Shown here: positions 11,903 through 22,621 of the stretch, in pieces
How positions within the stretch are numbered: position 1 is the first letter of the stretch
Layout of the letters: each line of letters begins with the position of its first letter
From: Jackrogersella multiformis
Lineage: Eukaryota > Ascomycota > Sordariomycetes > Xylariales > Hypoxylaceae
Reading direction: 5' to 3'
DNA: 64,000 nucleotides
Assembly: GCA_902806575.1 (NCBI GenBank)
Contig: CADCXD010000018.1
Location: forward strand, 2,356,001 to 2,420,000
The notes under the pieces: generated by a model
What the model was told of the DNA's origin: nothing
The model's database searches: none
What the model saw: the letters and a program-made list of their open reading frames with translations, nothing else
Translations under genes and position numbers: made by a program

Positions 11903-12911
11903 TTACCGCTTTAGAGCAGCAAAACGAGCCGTCAGTTCGTCAACACTTGTTCCTCCTTTCTTGTCATCACTCTTTGATATACCCGCATCAACAAACTTCT
12001 GACTGGGTTTCAGTTCTACCGAGTTTAGCGTAACTTTGGGGCGAGGGTTGTCAGTGGTTGGGCTTGGTAGGTTGATATGTAGAGGGGAACTCGGCCCCAG
12101 AGATCGAGGAGGTGTCTCGCGACTCAGGGCTTCTCTTTCTTCAGCAGCTTTATTGTCAGCAGGTAAGATCGGTTCAGGAATCTTCTGTGCTTGGCCACCG
12201 CTCGGGTTGTCATCAAAGTCGTCATCCACGAACTCTGGCGGATCGCCCAAATCTTTAGGCCGCTTCGGCCAGTTGACTCCATACGCCCTAGCGATCTCTT
12301 CTAGATAACCCTGGACAAGTTCATCACGAGGTGGAGCGACGGCAAGTTTCTTGATGACTTTCTCGGAAACCTTTTGATCTGAGTTCTCCATAGCAGCCAG
12401 CACAAAGTCCTTGCCATATTTCTCCGCTAGGAGCGCGCGTACCTGCTGCAGCTCCTTGATTTCCGTCTTCGGGGCAGCGTATATGATGCTTTTTACTGCT
12501 TCCTCCAATCCAGGGTCGCATGTATGACCTTCTAGGAGTCCAGCCCGTGCCAGTAGCAATTCGCAGTATAGCTCGAGGATCTCGTGGAGTTCCGTAGTGA
12601 TGTCGGATCGAATGATGTTTTCGACTCTTATTTTTGCGGAATCGATCTTGCCAACCTCCAATAATTGAGCCATTGCTCTTCGTTGCGTCTTGCCCATTGC
12701 CTCATCGCGTTTCTGAACCATACGCAGTCGTGCGATGGACAGCTTCAGTTGGACCTTCAGCCTGGCCTACACATTCGAGCGATTAGTTGGCTAGCTGCCT
12801 AGATTGGCGCTGTGAATGGGTAGCTTCGTAGCCGCAGGGTTAAACAATAAAGACCAGAAGAACAGAAGAAGGGAAGAATATTCTTACAATCACAGTCGCT
12901 GATGGAGCCAT
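11903..12911 (-). CDS. ist1: Ist1 family ESCRT-III regulator
   Basis: Exons are 12888-12911 (eight codons) and 11903-12766, with a 121-bp intron (295 residues). The start reads MAPSATVI-ARLKVQLKLSIARL, followed by RRAMAQLLEVGKIDSAKIRVENIIR, which is the conserved first helical hairpin of the Ist1 domain (about 8-175). The later part is disordered and acidic/proline-rich. It ends with DELTARFAALKR, closely resembling the C-terminal MIT-interacting motif of IST1 proteins. In other eukaryotes Ist1 binds Vps4 and Did2 and tunes ESCRT-III disassembly in multivesicular-body sorting; the same cytosolic/endosomal role is inferred. The first ORF Met is internal (residue 30); the spliced start restores the family N-terminus. 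Confidence 0.92.
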
Positions 12912-13802
12912 CTTGATAGTTCGTAGCCCGAAGGCTGTGAGGTTACCTATATGTGTAGGTAGATACCTAGGTATGGATGTATGTTAGATATTCCAAGGTT
13001 ATCTTATCGGGAACCACATGCTTCTAAGGCTTAGATTGTCTTTGATGACCAATGATGTCTTTGATCATCGTATGCACAAACCCCGCGATGGAAGAAGTCC
13101 TAGTACTCATACGCACACCATCACTAAGCTTCCGTCTAGGTAACTGTACATATGTCGGCAGAGCTGGTCTACCCCTGTTAGTGTAACAGTAGCACAGAGC
13201 GCCTGATAACCAAGATCAGACACCTGGGCAGTTTGCCATTTGGTAATGTTTCGGGATGATATCATTCATGGAGCGCCAAGCCAATTAGGGTAGTTGGGGT
13301 ACAAATTAGTAGGGGCAGCAGGGGCAGTAGCTAGTGTACCTAGGTACCTAGGTAAATAGTAGGGGTTAAGGGGGTGGGGTGTCAATCATTAGCTTTTTAA
13401 CCCTTCCTAACGACAGCTTCGTTCGATACGATGCAGAAAGGACACACATTGGGCTATTAGTCAGTACGCGTGGACAAGACATGGAAATTGTCACAATCTA
13501 CTACCTTACCTAGGTAGATAACAGGTAATATCTATCAATAACCACCTATTTACTTACCTAGGTAACTAATGCGCTGTAAGGTACCACATATAAGTCACGA
13601 GCATATCGGAAGTCTTGAATAGTGTACCTACGGGGGAAAAAAGGGTACTACCTAAGCACCCTAGCCGATTCCGGTCCACCTACCTCTCTACCCAAGCAGT
13701 AAGGTGCTGGTATTTACTATTTAGGTCAACTTTGACCACCATGACTCAATCCAAATATCGACCAAGGCTGGATTTCGTGCTGGGACTACAATCGCAAGAA
13801 CC
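12912..13802. other. Divergent promoter spacer
   Basis: This spacer lies between the 5' ends of ist1 (-) and the Bre4-like gene (+). It holds palindromic motif copies near 12962-12972, 13338-13355, 13504-13516 and 13554-13566. A short open frame at 13615-13860 overlaps the Bre4-like start in another frame and has no recognisable product. Confidence 0.55.
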
Positions 13803-16800
13803 ATGGCAACAGTCCATCACTGGATGCGAACGCTTCGTCGCCAGTATCAACGATGGCTAACCACGATCACCTCAAACCTCCAGAAGAACAACCTCTGGAG
13901 GAGGATAATTAAAAACACCGTATCCACTACCATCAACTTGATAATTGGTCTCATTCCGGCAGTGATCGCCGTATATGGCAAATCGACCTATCTTGGAGCA
14001 ATGGCTTCAGTATTTGGCCACCCAGGACAGAGGTTTGGCCAGATGACTGAATCCCTGATCCTCATTATCCTCGGAACTTTCGTTGGGATCTCTTGGGCTA
14101 TATTAGGGCTCTATATTTCCAGTCTCGTATACCAGGCCAACATCCGAGCATCTTTGGCTATCAGGGCGGTTTTCTTCACTGTAGCATTAATGTTCCACGG
14201 CGTTCTACGTTCATTTGCACCTAGACTATTCCTGTTTGTCTTTTTCTTCTTGCTCATAAACATCACTATCTTGACGAATACTGCCACCTCCATATCAGCT
14301 ACCATCGTCACGAACATAGCATATCCGATCCTTACGGCAGTTGGTGTCATAATACTCGTAAACCTCACCGTTTTCCCCGAATTCTCAAGTGGTTTCCTGG
14401 GCAGGTCGACAATAGAAACACTATGCTCGACTATCAACTGTTTCCAAGAGTCCGGCGACTGGTTCATGTCTGACTCTATACAACCGGACTCTAGTGACGC
14501 GGAGGGCGCAGAGAAGGAGAAGACAACTTCAAACACGCTGCGAACTAGGCTCATATCCTTGACCGAGAAGAAAGCCAAGTTAAGGGCCCAGCTTAGTAGC
14601 TGTAAGAAAGCTCAGGCGGAATGCAACTTCGAGCTAGTGTTTACAGTCCTCCCTCCACGATCATTAAAGCCGATCAGCATGACCCTGATGTCCCGCCTCG
14701 TTCAGGTCACAATCTGTCTTATCAATGCTTGTGAGAGCAAATATGCACTAGCAGGACACAAATACGGAGAGGATGAACCAGAGCAGCCGGACGACAATCC
14801 CACCAACACCGAACGCTCCGAACCGGGATCAGATACCGACTCAGATAGTGAGTCCGAAAGCGATAACGATGCTGGGAAATCGGAGAGGGAAGCCATAAGT
14901 CCCCGGCGGAAGTCTAAATATGAACATAATCTTGAGCTTATTAAACCAATCCGAGAAATCGAGTCTGGGGATATTGAACTCCTAGAGCATATTCTATGTC
15001 AGATTCGCGGACCAACCAAGGTCCTTCAAGGCCAAATACAAGCTGCTGTTTATGTCATAACTTCTGCTCTAGCTTATTGCTACGATGTACCCCGTCTTCC
15101 TTCAGGCGCTCCAACACCCAAGGGCATCACCCTAGAAGAAATTGATCTTCGAGTCGATATGTTTGCAGAAGCATTATCACAGTTTGACCAAGACTCCGCG
15201 GCGGCTCTCGAGCATGCTGCATCCATAGAGTATGGCCGAGAATCGCAGGTACGTTCGTTACAGTCCCGAATTCCTTCAAATTTTCCAATGTGAGGTTGGA
15301 TCACGGTTCCAAACATTGCCTTGTGTTCGAAAGGGGGTTTTTGGTAAAGAAGAAACCTCTCTCAACCCACTCTGGCTGACAGTATTTCCATATAGGGCGA
15401 TATTATGCCTAGGATGGAGACACACTTGATCTCCTCATTCTTAATCAACAACCGACAAGCAGCTAGCCAAACTATGGATATGTTGAGACAGTCCAGATCT
15501 CTTGTCGAGAAGAGACAATCGAGGAACAATCATAAACGACTCTATTTCCCAAAGATTGGCTGGAGGAAGTGGTTGGCAAGTGGCGGCGAACACGACGTAA
15601 ATGCTCTTCCGGAGAATGCAAGAAAGGAAGCAAGAACTGGCCATGGATTAAGAGAAGACCTGAATAGACATGACAACGAAGCAGACAATAGTAATGAGCA
15701 GCTGCTAAGACATCCCAAAGATGAAGAGGCAGGCCACGTTATTTCGAAGCAGCCCACGTTTCCCGAGAAAGGCAAAATCCCCAAACGAAAGGGACCCCAG
15801 AAGTCCGAAGCTAGCAACATTATGTGGCTGCGCGGACTTGCCGCTGATACAGTGGAGTTCTTTGGTGACTCCGACGATCTCGCCTACGCCCTTAAAATGT
15901 GTATTGCGGCATACATTGTTACATGGCCTGCGTTCGTGCCAGAATTAAATGGTAACACGCGAAAAACTGATATTGGTAGATCATTTACTAAATCTTTGAA
16001 TAGCATGGTACAATTCGATTCGTGGATCTTGGGCGTCTCTTCAGCTAGTTCTCGTCTTCGAAGTTTCAGTAGGGACTTCTTTCCAGGGGTTCTTTCTAAG
16101 GGCCTTCGGGGTCGTGTTCGGCTGTGTTGTTGGCTTCCTTGCCTACGAAATTGGACAAGGAAATCGTGTTGTTGCCGTAGTCGTTCTTGTAATCGGCATC
16201 ATACCATCCTCATATATTCACCTCGGCACACCATATGTCAAAACTGGCATCATCTCCTTAGTCAGTATGTCTGTGGTTGGACTCGGTAAGTACAATTCCG
16301 ATACTGCGCTCTAACCTATCTGGAGTTCTAATAATCAACTAGCAACAATACTCCAACCACCTGGAGAGCAGACATGGGAGATTTTTGTCCAGCGAATGGT
16401 ATGTTTCCTCGTTGGTGGGACGATCGCGCTATTAGTCGAGATGTTTCTTTTCCCTGTCCGAGCCCGAGACAGGCTGGTCGAGTCTCTAGCATCGACCATC
16501 CAACAGATATCGCAAATGCAGAGCTCGATAGCTGTGGGGATCGACTCACCTCGAAATGTGGATATTAGATCCCATGCGCTCAGTGAAAACTTCAAGGATG
16601 CTATGGAAAAGGCCGAACAGGCCCTTTCTGCAGCACGTACGTTTCTACCATTTTGCTTAACGGAGCCGAGGATGAAAGGTAGCTTCAAGGGGCAAGCATT
16701 GATATACAGCGAGATGATTTACGTCTTGTTCCAGATCATCGACCGCATGGACAATATGCTACACCTCCGCAAAGCTTACGGGAGCAGTGTACTAGAGGAG

Positions 16801-17778
16801 TTAAATGCCGATGTCCTGCCTTATCGTCGCAACGTAGCGGCTAGCATGATGCTTACCCTCTTTGCCGTCAGTGAGGCCCTGACGACACGACTGCCTCTCC
16901 CGCAGTTCCTCCCATCTAGTCGCATAGCGCAGCTACGATATATCAGCCGAGTCCGCGAGCTCCTGCTCGAGGGCATAACTAAATCAGGCTATAACACCGG
17001 TACTCAATCTCCTACCACCACGATTGGGGGTTCCATTCCGCTTCAGCCACACGTTTTGAAGTCAATGACTCGACAGAGCTTCCTGTCCTGGAATGCAAGC
17101 TCCGCAGGCATGAGTAAGTGACATTTCAGTCTTTTACCACCACCAGCCTAATTCTGGATCACAAATTCGGATCTCTAGTCAAACCAGCCTCCTCTATAAT
17201 GAACACCTACTAATTCGTACGTTATAGTGGAGATAATCGAATACCTAGAAGAACTGGTAGACCTCGCTAAGCTGTTGGTCGGGGTTAACGCGTTCCGCAG
17301 CGGATTGCTGGAGCGTCCCAAATTCCACGAGTACGCCAAGAAGATCAAGGACCGCGAGTCAGACCGAAACACGGCCGCGGCAGCCGCGGCGGAAGCAGAG
17401 CAGCAAGAAGTCCAGAAGACTAAGAGTAAATCCGGAAGTAGCTTCATGCGCAGGAGACGTGGGTTCACCCTCGGGAAGATGCCGTCTCACGGCACTGCGG
17501 CAAGCACGGCTGTCAGCTCAAGCATTGGCGTCGGCCCTGCGCTAGCGCGTCGGTCGACCGGGTTATGGGGCGGCGGCGGCACCATGGACGGCGGCGGCAC
17601 CATGGACGGCGGCGGCGACGAAGAGGCGGTGGAAGATCTGCCAGTGAGTCTGCAGCGTGTCATGACGAAGCGGATGGAGGGGAGACGGCTCGAGAAGCTG
17701 GCTAGGGGTCGGCGACACACGGATGATCCCAAGGGGAAGCGCCCGTTCGTCAGGCCGGCGGCGACTTGGGCGATTTAG
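13803..17778 (+). CDS. Bre4-like / aromatic-acid-exporter family membrane protein
   Basis: Five exons: 13803-15248, 15396-15951, 16004-16285, 16343-17113 and 17228-17778 (1201 residues). Every junction is GT..AG and phase-consistent. The N-terminal third (about 40-205) has six hydrophobic segments, including LIIGLIPAVIAVYG and FLFVFFFLLINITIL, as in the fungal 'ER transporter, 6TM, N-terminal' domain. A charged cytosolic stretch follows (about 215-640, with an acidic SDTDSDSESESD run). A second six-span block (about 660-800) contains LVLVFEVSVGTSF, VVFGCVVGFLAYEIG and VVVLVIGIIPSSY, and then a Bre4-type C-terminal domain. The yeast relative BRE4 affects brefeldin A sensitivity, and bacterial relatives (FUSC/ArAE) export aromatic acids; the substrate here is unknown. 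The C-terminus carries a GGGTMD repeat and an arginine/lysine-rich tail. The gene is divergent from ist1. Confidence 0.85.
17572..17616 (+). repeat. 18-nt in-frame tandem repeat in the Bre4-like gene
   Basis: Two identical 18-nt units (GGCGGCGGC followed by ACCATGGAC) and a third GGCGGCGGC half-unit lie in the last exon and encode GGGTMD GGGTMD GGG. The perfect identity suggests a recent duplication. Confidence 0.9.
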
Positions 17779-18076
17779 TTTAGAGAGATGGGTTGCATTG
17801 CGGAAACATCCCCCCTGGCCGGCGTGGTCAAGCGCGAGGTTTCGGGACAAGTTCGTTGCTTGAGGAGAGTTACGAGATACAGAGCATGATCACGTCATTA
17901 GATAAAAGGTGAACATTTAATTATTGCGTTGTGAGCATATATTAGGTCGCATACTGCATCGTGATGAAAGTGATAGTAGGAGTGGTGAGTGGAGTACTAC
18001 CTAAATTGATTTATCCCTTGAATCAATTTTTATGGAGGCACGTAGGATATAAATCTTAACAACAGTGAAGACTATC

Positions 18077-18196
18077 ACATACGACCATAGGATTTGGAAT
18101 ACTCGGGATCCCGTCCGCTCTCCCCTTAGATAAGCCAGATACTGCCGCACTAGTAGTTGGGTCGGTGACGACCAGCGAATCCGTGGTGTTGTATGT
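18077..18196 (+). rRNA. 5S ribosomal RNA gene (diverged copy)
   Basis: The 120-nt segment begins ACATACGACCATAGGATTTG, contains CCCGTCCGCTC, AGTAGTTGGGT and GACGACCAGCGAATCC, and ends GTTGTATGT. These are the conserved blocks of ascomycete 5S rRNA, including the internal promoter. ACATAC at the 5' end pairs with GTATGT at the 3' end to form helix I. A T-rich run follows at once, as expected for Pol III. Compared from memory with the Neurospora consensus, the 5' arm and the middle (around 18095-18150) differ at many positions. It may therefore be a minor isotype or a pseudogene. A single 5S copy outside the rDNA fits the dispersed arrangement known in filamentous ascomycetes. Confidence 0.88.
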
Positions 18197-18212
18197 TTTT
18201 TTTTCTTTTTTT
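18196..18212 (+). terminator. Pol III oligo-T terminator of the 5S gene
   Basis: Nine T residues, one C and seven T residues directly follow the 3' stem of the 5S rRNA. This is a strong RNA polymerase III stop and argues that the locus is or was transcribed. Confidence 0.8.
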
Positions 18213-18312
18213 GTGCAATAAATACTGTATATTAAGGTCCCGGGGAATATACTTGAGTAGCTTCAGGAGTTCCTCTTGATGAATGTCTCGTTGACGACCT
18301 CCCAAGCCGTAT

Positions 18313-18588
18313 CTATCCCCATAGAATAGGCCAGAAGCCGCTCTTGTGATTACATAATTCAGGCACTCTTACCGCCAAGATCTGGGCCCTTCTCATGATC
18401 TCATCAACTCTATGGCGTACATCCACCGCTCGATTCTCCGCATCCGCCTCGTCGTCTGACGCTGCCCCCAAGTCTCTGACAACCACGGTTCTGTGCTCGT
18501 TCGTTAAGGTTGTCGTCAAACATGTCATACAGCTTCCTCCCCGTACGGATCTCGAATAACGTATAGCCGAGAGCCCATAAATCGCACA
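18313..18588 (-). pseudogene. Protein-kinase C-lobe fragment, frameshifted
   Basis: Reading leftward from 18586, one frame gives CDLWALGYTLFEIRTGRKLY then DMFDDN, the helix-F 'DxWALGxxLFEIRTG' block of SRPK-like fungal serine/threonine kinases. About 30 codons on, similarity in that frame stops and a TAG follows. A +1 frame stays open (18528-18313) and may be the continuation. No N-lobe, HRD or DFG motif is found upstream, where the match ends at an ACACT microsatellite. This is a relic, not a gene. It lies tail to tail with the 5S rRNA copy, so the locus may be a landing site for duplicated fragments. Confidence 0.7.
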
Positions 18589-18605
18589 CTACACTACACT
18601 ACACT
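18586..18605 (+). repeat. (ACACT)4 microsatellite
   Basis: Four perfect ACACT pentamers plus a partial unit lie exactly at the upstream edge of the kinase relic. Confidence 0.9.
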
Positions 18606-19541
18606 ACACCGAATTTTCCTACTTCAGACAGAGGATCTTGCACGAAATATAGAATAATTATACACGAGGTAGAAACACAGCATATCATTTGAAGACGTTG
18701 AAGAATGCATATCATCTGCCGTATATGGCAAACTGAAGGTCAAAATAGTGGTTGCATAAGTGGAACTCGTTAGCCGCGCGGATAAATGGGCACCTTGACG
18801 TGAGAATGAGATAATATATTCCTTAGATCTTATTTTATCTATTTTAAACATGGAATATCAAGCAAATGATAACGAAATACTAATTAACACCCCCTTAGTA
18901 AGTGGAAAATACGGTTTACGACAGTCACCGCTATCCGCTTCGATCCTAGCACTTGGGTACTTTTAGGATACCTTACAGGTCGACAGCATTCTCATTTTTA
19001 AACTTGTAGAGCATGATAGTTAGGTCTGTACTGTATGTATGTTACGGGTAACAATTGGGCTCCTATATCCCCCAATACGGTGTAATTCTCTTGGTAGCCC
19101 CTTAACCCCCTTTTAACATTCTCCACTTTTTCACATACGTCTTGACTCGATTCCTATTGTGAGTTACACCACAAATATATCTACTCCAATACTAGTAAAT
19201 CTACTATATTCGGTTATTGATTTTGAATGACCGAAGTTTATTACCTAAGCAGGTAACTTAGGCTGTAACAACATGTCGTATTACTAGTCTCTATAATATG
19301 ACAGGAAGCAAACCACAAGAATAAATCATACATCACATGAAGCGCGAAATAGGGGCAAAGTCCAAAAAGTGTGAGTGAAGGTTTAAAACCAACTCAATCT
19401 GCCTCGAAAGGCGCTCATATTTGTCTATAGAAACATATATACTTGAAAAATAATATCACCGTATGGTCATATTAGTCGCTGTTTAGATAGAAAACTCCAT
19501 CTCTGCTGAAATCCAAGACTATCCACCCATGCCGATGCCGC
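18606..19541. other. AT-rich spacer, nothing recognised
   Basis: No gene, RNA or notable repeat is seen; short AT-rich frames only. It precedes the 3' end of the secreted-protein gene. Confidence 0.55.
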
Positions 19542-20012
19542 TTAGTTGAGGTCGAAGCTGGTAGCACCGGTGTAGCTCTGGACGACGGCGTTGGGCGAGT
19601 CGGTGATCTTGAGGTCGCCGTTGGCAAGTAGGTGGGCGCCGGTCTGGAAAGACGAGGGCGTAACCTGCTGCGACACGGTGAGGGTCAGGCCGTCGGCGCC
19701 CTTGACAACGGTGAAGGTCCTGGAGGAGTTCTCGCAAGTTCCGTCCTTGACCTCGGGCAGAGTGCCGCCGACGGCGGCTGCAACCATCGCCTTGCACGTG
19801 ACGGGGGTCTTCTCCATGGTTCCAGGCTGGAGAACACCAAAGGTGTACCTGCAAATAGATTGATTAATACATTTGCACGGCAGATATTAGCTACAAGTGA
19901 TAACTTACAGGCACTGGGTGCTGTGAGGAATGCAGCCGGCCGAGAAGTCGGACACAGTGAAGACGGCCGCAGTGGCGGTGGTAAGGAGAGCGGCGGTGGC
20001 GAGGAACTTCAT
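19542..20012 (-). CDS. Small secreted four-cysteine protein, possibly Alt a 1/PevD1-like
   Basis: Exons are 19909-20012 and 19542-19848, with a 60-bp intron (136 residues). The N-terminus MKFLATAALLTTATAA is a clear signal peptide with likely cleavage after Ala16. The mature protein has four cysteines (27, 34, 53, 73), suggesting two disulfides, and an NSS sequon at 75-77. The layout (FTVSDF..., a YTFGV strand, TPVTCKAMV, GTC, then LTLTVSQ and a final Y-x-G-x-x-x-F) resembles small beta-rich secreted proteins of the Alt a 1/PevD1 type, which include allergens and plant-defence elicitors. That match is from memory and uncertain. It has a good TATA box and lies in the accessory-looking tract between the 5S gene and an orphan gene. 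Secretion is well supported; function is not known. Confidence 0.82.
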
Positions 20013-20147
20013 GTTGATGGATTTCGAAGTGAGATGAGTAAATATGAAGATTGAGTTGGTGAATGTAGTGAGTGTTGGTGAGTGATGGATGAGGTTGTCG
20101 GATGAGGGTGGTGAGAAGAATAATAAATTCGGAGGCAGCGAAGAGTG

Positions 20148-20155
20148 TTTATATA
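20148..20155 (-). promoter_or_regulatory. TATA box of the secreted-protein gene
   Basis: TATATAAA on the minus strand, 136 nt upstream of the ATG and followed by a CT-rich leader. Position and context fit a TATA-driven, regulated gene. Confidence 0.5.
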
Positions 20156-20763
20156 TGTTTATGTTGGTTATGATGTTGGTCTTGAAACTCCATTCCGTGT
20201 GGAGCACGTCGATCTGTAAAGTCGGTGATATTGAGCATAAACTTCATCTCGTATTCGGCGGGGTCGCCACTCCTCGAATCTCATGACTTTTGTGAATCTT
20301 TACTATAGTATATGACTATTTCTTAGACGTAGAATGTTTACGTCTGTACATATTCTAGACTACACTAGACTAGATTATGGATAGTTCCGTTGTCAAAACC
20401 ACGTACACTACTGCGGCAGGAGGACGCCAGGATACCCGCACCGGCAGTGTTCACCGTTGACAGACTATAATACAGGGTATTATAGCGCCAACCAACCTCT
20501 TAAATGCCGATTGGCTAATATAGCAATGCAACCTATGACGTACATAAACAAGTAGGTATCCAGGGTCGCGACAACTGGGGTATAGGCTATTACAACATGG
20601 TAAGAACTTTAAAATGATCGGTGAAGACTTTTTCTTATGTAATATTTGACCATTAATACACTACACTAGACTTTGAAGAGCTTTGTGATTGCTGTATGGT
20701 TGCTGTATGTGGTCCTCGGTCCTAGCTACATAGTATGCCAACAAGTTAGAAGTTGGATGAACT

Positions 20764-20811
20764 ACAATCTTAACAACAATCTTAACAACAATCTTAATCA
20801 CAATCTTAATT
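20764..20811 (+). repeat. 12-nt tandem repeat, four units
   Basis: Four head-to-tail copies of ACAATCTTAACA; the third and fourth differ in their last two or three bases. Intergenic. Confidence 0.9.
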
Positions 20812-21026
20812 GACATCGTGATGGAACACTCTTAGATTCATCTCATTTATTGGGATTTACAACGTTACATCTTAGCATATACCCCTACTGTGTATTTTGT
20901 CACTAGCGTCCAAGGGCATGGGCACTATACTAGCATTATTATACTACGTAGTGTAAAAGTGTAAACATTCAAGAGGCTGTGTTAAGAGCTATACTAGTGT
21001 AAATACACCAAGAATAGAAGTCCAGT

Positions 21027-22031
21027 CTATGAGACACTCCCCTCACAAGTATTGGGGATGCTTGTTCGGATCATGCGGTAGCGCTTGCAGAACTGATCAT
21101 GATCCATCAACTCGTACTCGCGTTTGATATCCCGGAGCACATCTACCTTCTCGGGGTGACCGTCAAGAAATCTAGGGATCATGAGTGTCCATGCACCAAC
21201 CATAAATCCCACCGCCGCCTCCTGCGTGGCGATATACTCATAACATGGTGGGTAGAACCCAGCGATTGACCAACCAACCAGACAGATAGTGCCGTCAGGG
21301 CGAAGAATAATGTTTCCCGGGTTTAACTTCCCATGAGTGAAGACTGGCTTCTCTCCAGTGGAAAGACGAGACAATTCGGAGCAGTTCAATTTGCGCAGGA
21401 TCTGGTACATGCGAGAATAATCCGTATCATTCTGGAACTCATAGTACTCCATTCTAGGTACAAAAGATTGGAAGATGATGCTGCTTGCTTCCTCAGCGGA
21501 GCTAAGCGATCCATCGTTAACGAGATGTGGTCTTTGGGGTCGTGCTTTCTCATAGTTTATAGGAAATGGTCGTCGACCAAGAGCTCCGTAATGGTCTGAT
21601 GAGAGGCGGCGTAACTCGTCGAGATGGGCTCGCAATTGTGCAGCAGTAGCATCCGTTTCTTGCTCGTCGAGATCTTTCACTCGAAAAAGAGTCTTGCCGG
21701 GTACGTGTTCCATGACAATCACAGTGCCATGATCCTGGGTCTGGTAAATTGCGTACACGGCTGGGACTGGTACATTGGTATTGTTCTTGATGAATAGGAG
21801 ATTCTCGCCCTCGATCGGCTTGACATGCTCCCCGAACTTGACTGTAAAATGCGTACCGATATGAACCACCCATTTCGATTTTTTATATTTCTTCTTGTTC
21901 TTAATCATATCATTAGCGTTTTGAGAAATGATTTCGTCCAATGTAGGGAGTGGAGCTGGTAGCTGTTCGGCTGCCGCGAAGTACGGCAGCTCAAGAGGGG
22001 TGTAATTTTCTATTTCAGTTGATGACGACAT
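21027..22031 (-). CDS. APH/choline-kinase-fold protein with degenerate catalytic site
   Basis: Single exon, 334 residues. The fold is that of aminoglycoside-phosphotransferase-like proteins: GTHFTVKFGEHV (nucleotide-binding strand with Lys65), EGENLLFIKNN, VPVPAVYAIY, TVIVMEHVPGKTL (hinge), then FTHGKLNPGNIIL and LVGWSIAGFYPPCYEY. In active members the loop reads HGDLxPxN and the metal site reads I-D-W. Here the catalytic Asp is Lys235 and the metal-site Asp is Gly253, although the scaffold around them is intact. It is therefore probably a pseudokinase, or an enzyme that has lost phosphotransfer. Fungi carry many paralogues of unknown substrate. A TATAAA lies 81 nt upstream. It stands tandem with the orphan gene to its right. 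Confidence 0.82.
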   Translation of the reverse strand: MSSSTEIENYTPLELPYFAAAEQLPAPLPTLDEIISQNANDMIKNKKKYKKSKWVVHIGTHFTVKFGEHVKPIEGENLLFIKNNTNVPVPAVYAIYQTQDHGTVIVMEHVPGKTLFRVKDLDEQETDATAAQLRAHLDELRRLSSDHYGALGRRPFPINYEKARPQRPHLVNDGSLSSAEEASSIIFQSFVPRMEYYEFQNDTDYSRMYQILRKLNCSELSRLSTGEKPVFTHGKLNPGNIILRPDGTICLVGWSIAGFYPPCYEYIATQEAAVGFMVGAWTLMIPRFLDGHPEKVDVLRDIKREYELMDHDQFCKRYRMIRTSIPNTCEGSVS

Positions 22032-22621
22032 GATATAATACGTTGCTTTTGGATTGTAAGGTTAATTAGGTAGTTTGATGTCTGGGTAGAATATGACGGT
22101 AGAGATGCCAATTTATACTCATTGATCATCATAGATATAAATGAGAGACAAACAGATTGTTCTGAACATATATCGAACAACTCCTTCGAAGAAAAGTTTA
22201 CTTTTTAGTTCCCTTTGTCGAAAATTCGGTCTCCAAAATGAATATTTTGGAAACAGCTTTTTGTTCTTCGTAAACATGTCCTTGATGGTAGCAACTCTCT
22301 ATCGTTTCTCTGGGTCATAACCCCCTTGTAACTATCCTGGACTCTCGAAGTGATATAGTGATTAGGTACGTAGTCATTGGCTACTTCTCTTAGCAGCATA
22401 GCATGACATATTAATACGAAAATAAATACTGTGGATTTTTATCTCTTTCTTTAGACTTAACCTAATATCTTCTCACATGAAGTCTCGTTTTTCTTAAGAG
22501 TGCTGCTGGGTTGGTAGTCAGTAACGAATGACTAACGCCTAGTATTGCACATTTTAGTATTCTACTAAACATAATTATAGTAATACATATACTTCCTCTT
22601 CCACCTCAGGATATCACTCAA
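22032..22621. other. Tandem spacer with TATA box
   Basis: This spacer includes the promoter of the APH-like gene and the 3' flank of the orphan gene. It is AT-rich, and no gene is seen. Confidence 0.55.
22112..22117 (-). promoter_or_regulatory. Candidate TATA box of the APH-like gene
   Basis: TATAAA on the minus strand, 81 nt upstream of the ATG at 22031, in a non-coding AT-rich stretch. Confidence 0.4.

Larger units (their letters stand above)
20013..21026. other. Promoter spacer of the secreted protein, with a 12-nt repeat
   Basis: The first 150 bp on the minus strand form a pyrimidine-rich leader with a TATA box. Further left lie CACTA/ACTAGA-rich stretches and a tandem repeat. No gene is seen. 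Confidence 0.55.
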
